Assembly: GCF_937951745.1 (NCBI RefSeq)
Contig: NZ_CALFBQ010000018.1
Location: 62,001 to 126,000 of the forward strand
Source of the DNA: an uncultured Chloroflexus sp.
GTDB taxonomy: Bacteria; Chloroflexota; Chloroflexia; Chloroflexales; Chloroflexaceae
Direction of reading: 5' to 3'
DNA length: 64,000 nt
A program made the translations under genes and the position numbers. This document shows, one piece after another, positions 61,377-64,000 of the stretch. Positions within the stretch are counted from its first letter, which is position 1, and the number at the start of each line of letters is the position of its first letter. The notes under the pieces were generated by a model. It had not been told where the DNA came from. It saw nothing but the letters and a program-made list of their open reading frames with translations, and did no database searches.

Positions 61377-64000
61377 TTACCGGATCATTGGTTCAATCGT
61401 GATAGTCTCTTGCGCGAACACTACGACTGGCGCAACATCGCTGCCCGGCGCCGTGATCACCACCGGTGGGATCGCAAAGACTCCCGCTGTGGTCGTTTGC
61501 GCAGTGATCGTTACGCGATAGACGCCGGGGTCGAGATAAGCCCCGCCGATCTGCACCTGTCGCCATTCGCGGTCAATCTGTTGGTAGGTGAAACCCTCTC
61601 CAGCATTAATTTTGACCGGCATAAGCCCGGCTGGCAGCGGAATGGCAGCCTCTAACCGGAAGATGGGCTTGCTCACGATTAGCAGCAGCTCAATGTCAAC
61701 TGGTTGATCAATGATGTTTGGCTCCGTTGCAGTTCGATACCATAGCCGTACTCGCACCTCTCCCGGCTGGCCGGCGCTGCTAACTGAGTTGCGCGTGGCA
61801 ATCAGCGCCGTGCCATTAGTTGGCTCAACGCGGAACGTGCCACCATCAAGCCGGAACCGTTCGACGCCGCTGATTGGCCGTTCGGCAGTGAGATGAGCAG
61901 TATTGTGCGTTACCCTCACGCTGGTGTCACTGGTGAGTAAGGTTGGGCCGAGCGCCAGCGCCACCCGTGCCGCTTCGTAGGGTGTTGACCAGCCGTCTCC
62001 TTGCCAGTGCCGCAAGAGCGCTGTGCGCCACGTGGATAACCGCGGGTCAGCCGGACGTTCAGCGGCTAACGCTTGCACCACAGTGGCGCTTACCGCCAGT
62101 GCACTGGGTGGCATCCCGTCTGCGCCGGCCCACGGCAAGCCGCTGCTCGCCGTGTTCCAGAACGGCGCAAGAAGCGCGTTCCGCCCACTCGTGGCGCGCA
62201 ACGCAGTGAAGGCGCGTCCGGCAGGGCCGGCGCCGGCAGGGAGGGCTGGCTGCCCTGTTTCTTCACCATGGATTGACATGACATAATCAGAATACGCTTG
62301 CGCATCAGCGGGTTGGGCTAGTCGGTGCCGGCGCAAGTACGCCAGCGCCGGTTCGCTCAGCTCGCGCAACCGGGTTGCGGGTTCGGTTTGACCAATCGCC
62401 TCAAGCACAAAGGTCGTCACAAACGGGTCTGAGCTGTTACCCGGCCACCAACTCCACCCGCCATCGCTGTTGTGCAGTGCGTGCAGTTGGGTAAGCGCGC
62501 TGTCGATCAGCGTGCGCCACTCATCCGCTTCCGCATTGGTGGGCGCTGTGCGTTCCAGTGTGCGGCCAATGATCACTGCCGCAGCCAGCGCCTCAGCCGT
62601 TAGCGGCGTCGTTTGCAACAGTCGTTGCGCCTGATCGGCTAAGGCTGCCCGTGCGCTAGCCGCGATAACCACTTCGTTGTCGCCGTCAGGCAGGGTGAGC
62701 TCAATGGCGCTAGCTGTCACCCGTGTTTGCACCGTCACTGGTAGCTGCGCCTCTCGTCGCACTGGCACGGCGTATTCAATGGGCGGCAGGCTGACAGTAT
62801 CAATTACTTCGTAGCGCAACCCAATGATCGAAGCATGCGCTTGCGCTTGCACCCGCCAGAGCACCGGCGCTGTTGCGCCAGCCGGCACGCGCACGATTTG
62901 CTCGAACGGATCGAGCAACACGCCGCCGCTGAGCCATAGCCGTGCGCGGATCGTGCGCTCTTGCCCATCAACGTTCCGCAGTATCAAGGTCGCAATCGCG
63001 GTATCGGCTGGCCGCAATACTGGTAACGGCGTCGCAATCGCCTCCACCGGCTGGCTGGTATCGATCAACGTGCTAGCGCTGCTAGCGATGCCGGCAGGAT
63101 CGATCGCTATCACCTCAAGTCGCCAGCGGCCCTGCTGGTTGGGTAGGCGCACGGTGATTTCGTGTTGGTTGTTGGAAGATTGCACGCCAGCAAGGACATT
63201 GATACCGGGTAAGCTACCGGGTGTCCCCAGTGCCGGTTGCCCCGGCAAGAGCACTCTATTCCAGCGATCCAGACTCGCTGGCGGTGCGTGAATAGGCGTC
63301 AGCGTCACCAGTAGATCATCGGTAGCCGCCGTGACCGTCAGGGGGATGGTCGCGCCGGGCAAGACTTCGCGCTGGTTGAGGTTGATGACCGGCGCTGGCG
63401 GCGGGTCGATCTGGATCGTGGTTGCGGTCGTCCAAACACGCACGCCGTCATCGATCAGGGCGGTGATCGCCGTAACCGGCGCCATCTCAGCGCTGATCGG
63501 TATGATCATGATATTGCCGGGGCGGACATTCTCTTGCCTGACCAGCGCGTTTTCGCCTTGCCCCACGATCACCAGCGCAGTTCCGCCGCCGCTTGGCCCG
63601 GTAAGCAAAAGGCGGGCGACGTCGCCAGCGGTATAGGCTGGACGATCAGCAATGATTCGCGGTTCAGCGGTGCCGATGCTCGATCCTGCTACCCACAGCT
63701 CTTTGCGGGTGAGAGCTGTTCCGGCCCGCGCCGTGAGTTCATACCGGCCCGGTGCTAAGGTGACAAGTTCGGTAGTAGCCTGCCCATCGGCTCCAGTGCG
63801 TACCCGGCGGATCAGCAGCGGCGGTTCGGCAGCGTTGCGCCGGAGGTCGATTTCGATTAGGGTATTGGTGATAGGTTGCCCATCAGCCGCACGTAACGTT
63901 GCCGTTACGCTTGCCCGTTCGTTGCGCTCGATCACAGCGGGCATCGTGATCGCTAAGCGGGGACTGCGCGGCGTGATCACCCCCTCGGTTATGCGTTCGA
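61377..64000 (-). CDS. Alpha-2-macroglobulin-like protein, C-terminal part (runs off the window)
   Basis: At least 874 codons are open to the window edge; the track's GTG at 63980 is not the start, since the frame continues upstream without a stop. Repeated beta-sandwich (MG-like) segments, such as SVTATLRAADGQPITNTLIEID and ATTELVTLAPGRYELTARAG, precede an alpha-toroid with LHNSDGGWSWWPGNSSDPFV, then more beta domains to IEPMIR. This is the bacterial A2M family that traps proteases or protects the envelope. The thioester CxEQ is not seen in this part, as in the YfaS type. The N-terminus with signal peptide is outside the window. Confidence 0.85.
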   Translation of the reverse strand, partial: ERITEGVITPRSPRLAITMPAVIERNERASVTATLRAADGQPITNTLIEIDLRRNAAEPPLLIRRVRTGADGQATTELVTLAPGRYELTARAGTALTRKELWVAGSSIGTAEPRIIADRPAYTAGDVARLLLTGPSGGGTALVIVGQGENALVRQENVRPGNIMIIPISAEMAPVTAITALIDDGVRVWTTATTIQIDPPPAPVINLNQREVLPGATIPLTVTAATDDLLVTLTPIHAPPASLDRWNRVLLPGQPALGTPGSLPGINVLAGVQSSNNQHEITVRLPNQQGRWRLEVIAIDPAGIASSASTLIDTSQPVEAIATPLPVLRPADTAIATLILRNVDGQERTIRARLWLSGGVLLDPFEQIVRVPAGATAPVLWRVQAQAHASIIGLRYEVIDTVSLPPIEYAVPVRREAQLPVTVQTRVTASAIELTLPDGDNEVVIAASARAALADQAQRLLQTTPLTAEALAAAVIIGRTLERTAPTNAEADEWRTLIDSALTQLHALHNSDGGWSWWPGNSSDPFVTTFVLEAIGQTEPATRLRELSEPALAYLRRHRLAQPADAQAYSDYVMSIHGEETGQPALPAGAGPAGRAFTALRATSGRNALLAPFWNTASSGLPWAGADGMPPSALAVSATVVQALAAERPADPRLSTWRTALLRHWQGDGWSTPYEAARVALALGPTLLTSDTSVRVTHNTAHLTAERPISGVERFRLDGGTFRVEPTNGTALIATRNSVSSAGQPGEVRVRLWYRTATEPNIIDQPVDIELLLIVSKPIFRLEAAIPLPAGLMPVKINAGEGFTYQQIDREWRQVQIGGAYLDPGVYRVTITAQTTTAGVFAIPPVVITAPGSDVAPVVVFAQETITIEPMIR

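Overview
The window looks like part of the chromosome of a Chloroflexota bacterium, most likely a Chloroflexus-like filamentous phototroph. This is an inference from moderately high GC, clear sigma-70-type promoters, a phytol/dolichol-kinase-type membrane enzyme, a large type-II-like IleS behind a T-box leader, zinc-ribbon-tagged signalling proteins, and several families of dispersed palindromic intergenic repeats. No rRNA, tRNA, CRISPR array, prophage or transposase was seen.

Layout. 0-10 kb: truncated smc (-) divergent from recO, a PH/SHOCT membrane protein, a purine nucleoside phosphorylase, a protein joining a papain-like and a caspase-fold-like protease module, a HAD phosphatase (-), and a MoxR ATPase/VWA pair. 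10-20.5 kb: a phospho-signalling island. A five-gene minus-strand operon encodes two PP2C phosphatases, a Ser/Thr kinase, a VWA protein and an FHA protein. A divergent FHA-FHA-ABC transporter fusion and a small zinc-ribbon protein flank it. Nearly all members carry zinc ribbons. It resembles the TerY-P (VWA/PP2C/kinase) triads and is a strong candidate for one integrated signalling system.

20.5-33.4 kb: an XRE-cupin regulator with an AI-2E-type permease, an HD hydrolase, an SDR whose catalytic Tyr is Phe, a methyltransferase, a PfkB sugar kinase, an ArsR/SulP divergon with matching promoters and palindromic operators, an acyl-CoA dehydrogenase, an iron alcohol dehydrogenase, and a lipid-alcohol kinase followed by rsbS-rsbT. 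33.4-39.7 kb: a caspase-NACHT-repeat STAND protein of 1936 aa, interrupted by a roughly 190-residue arginine-rich tract encoded by a degenerate minisatellite. It is preceded by a possible 30-codon ORF and is a candidate NLR-like, cell-suicide or defence protein.

39.9-50.5 kb: an alkaline-phosphatase-superfamily enzyme, an anchored beta-helix protein, a MarR/MFS pair, a tiny membrane protein, a sugar ABC importer with galT, and an Eis-like acetyltransferase. 50.8-54.4 kb: an ECF-like sigma factor, a zinc-finger (anti-sigma-like) protein, a second VWA protein paralogous to the one at 12.1 kb, and surE. 54.6-64 kb (all minus strand): a lectin-like protein, ileS with its T-box, a secreted glycoside hydrolase, a GNAT and a truncated alpha-2-macroglobulin-like protein.

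Many promoters fit TTGNNN-N17-TANNNT and several have a perfect palindrome at the start site, so local autoregulation is a recurring theme.
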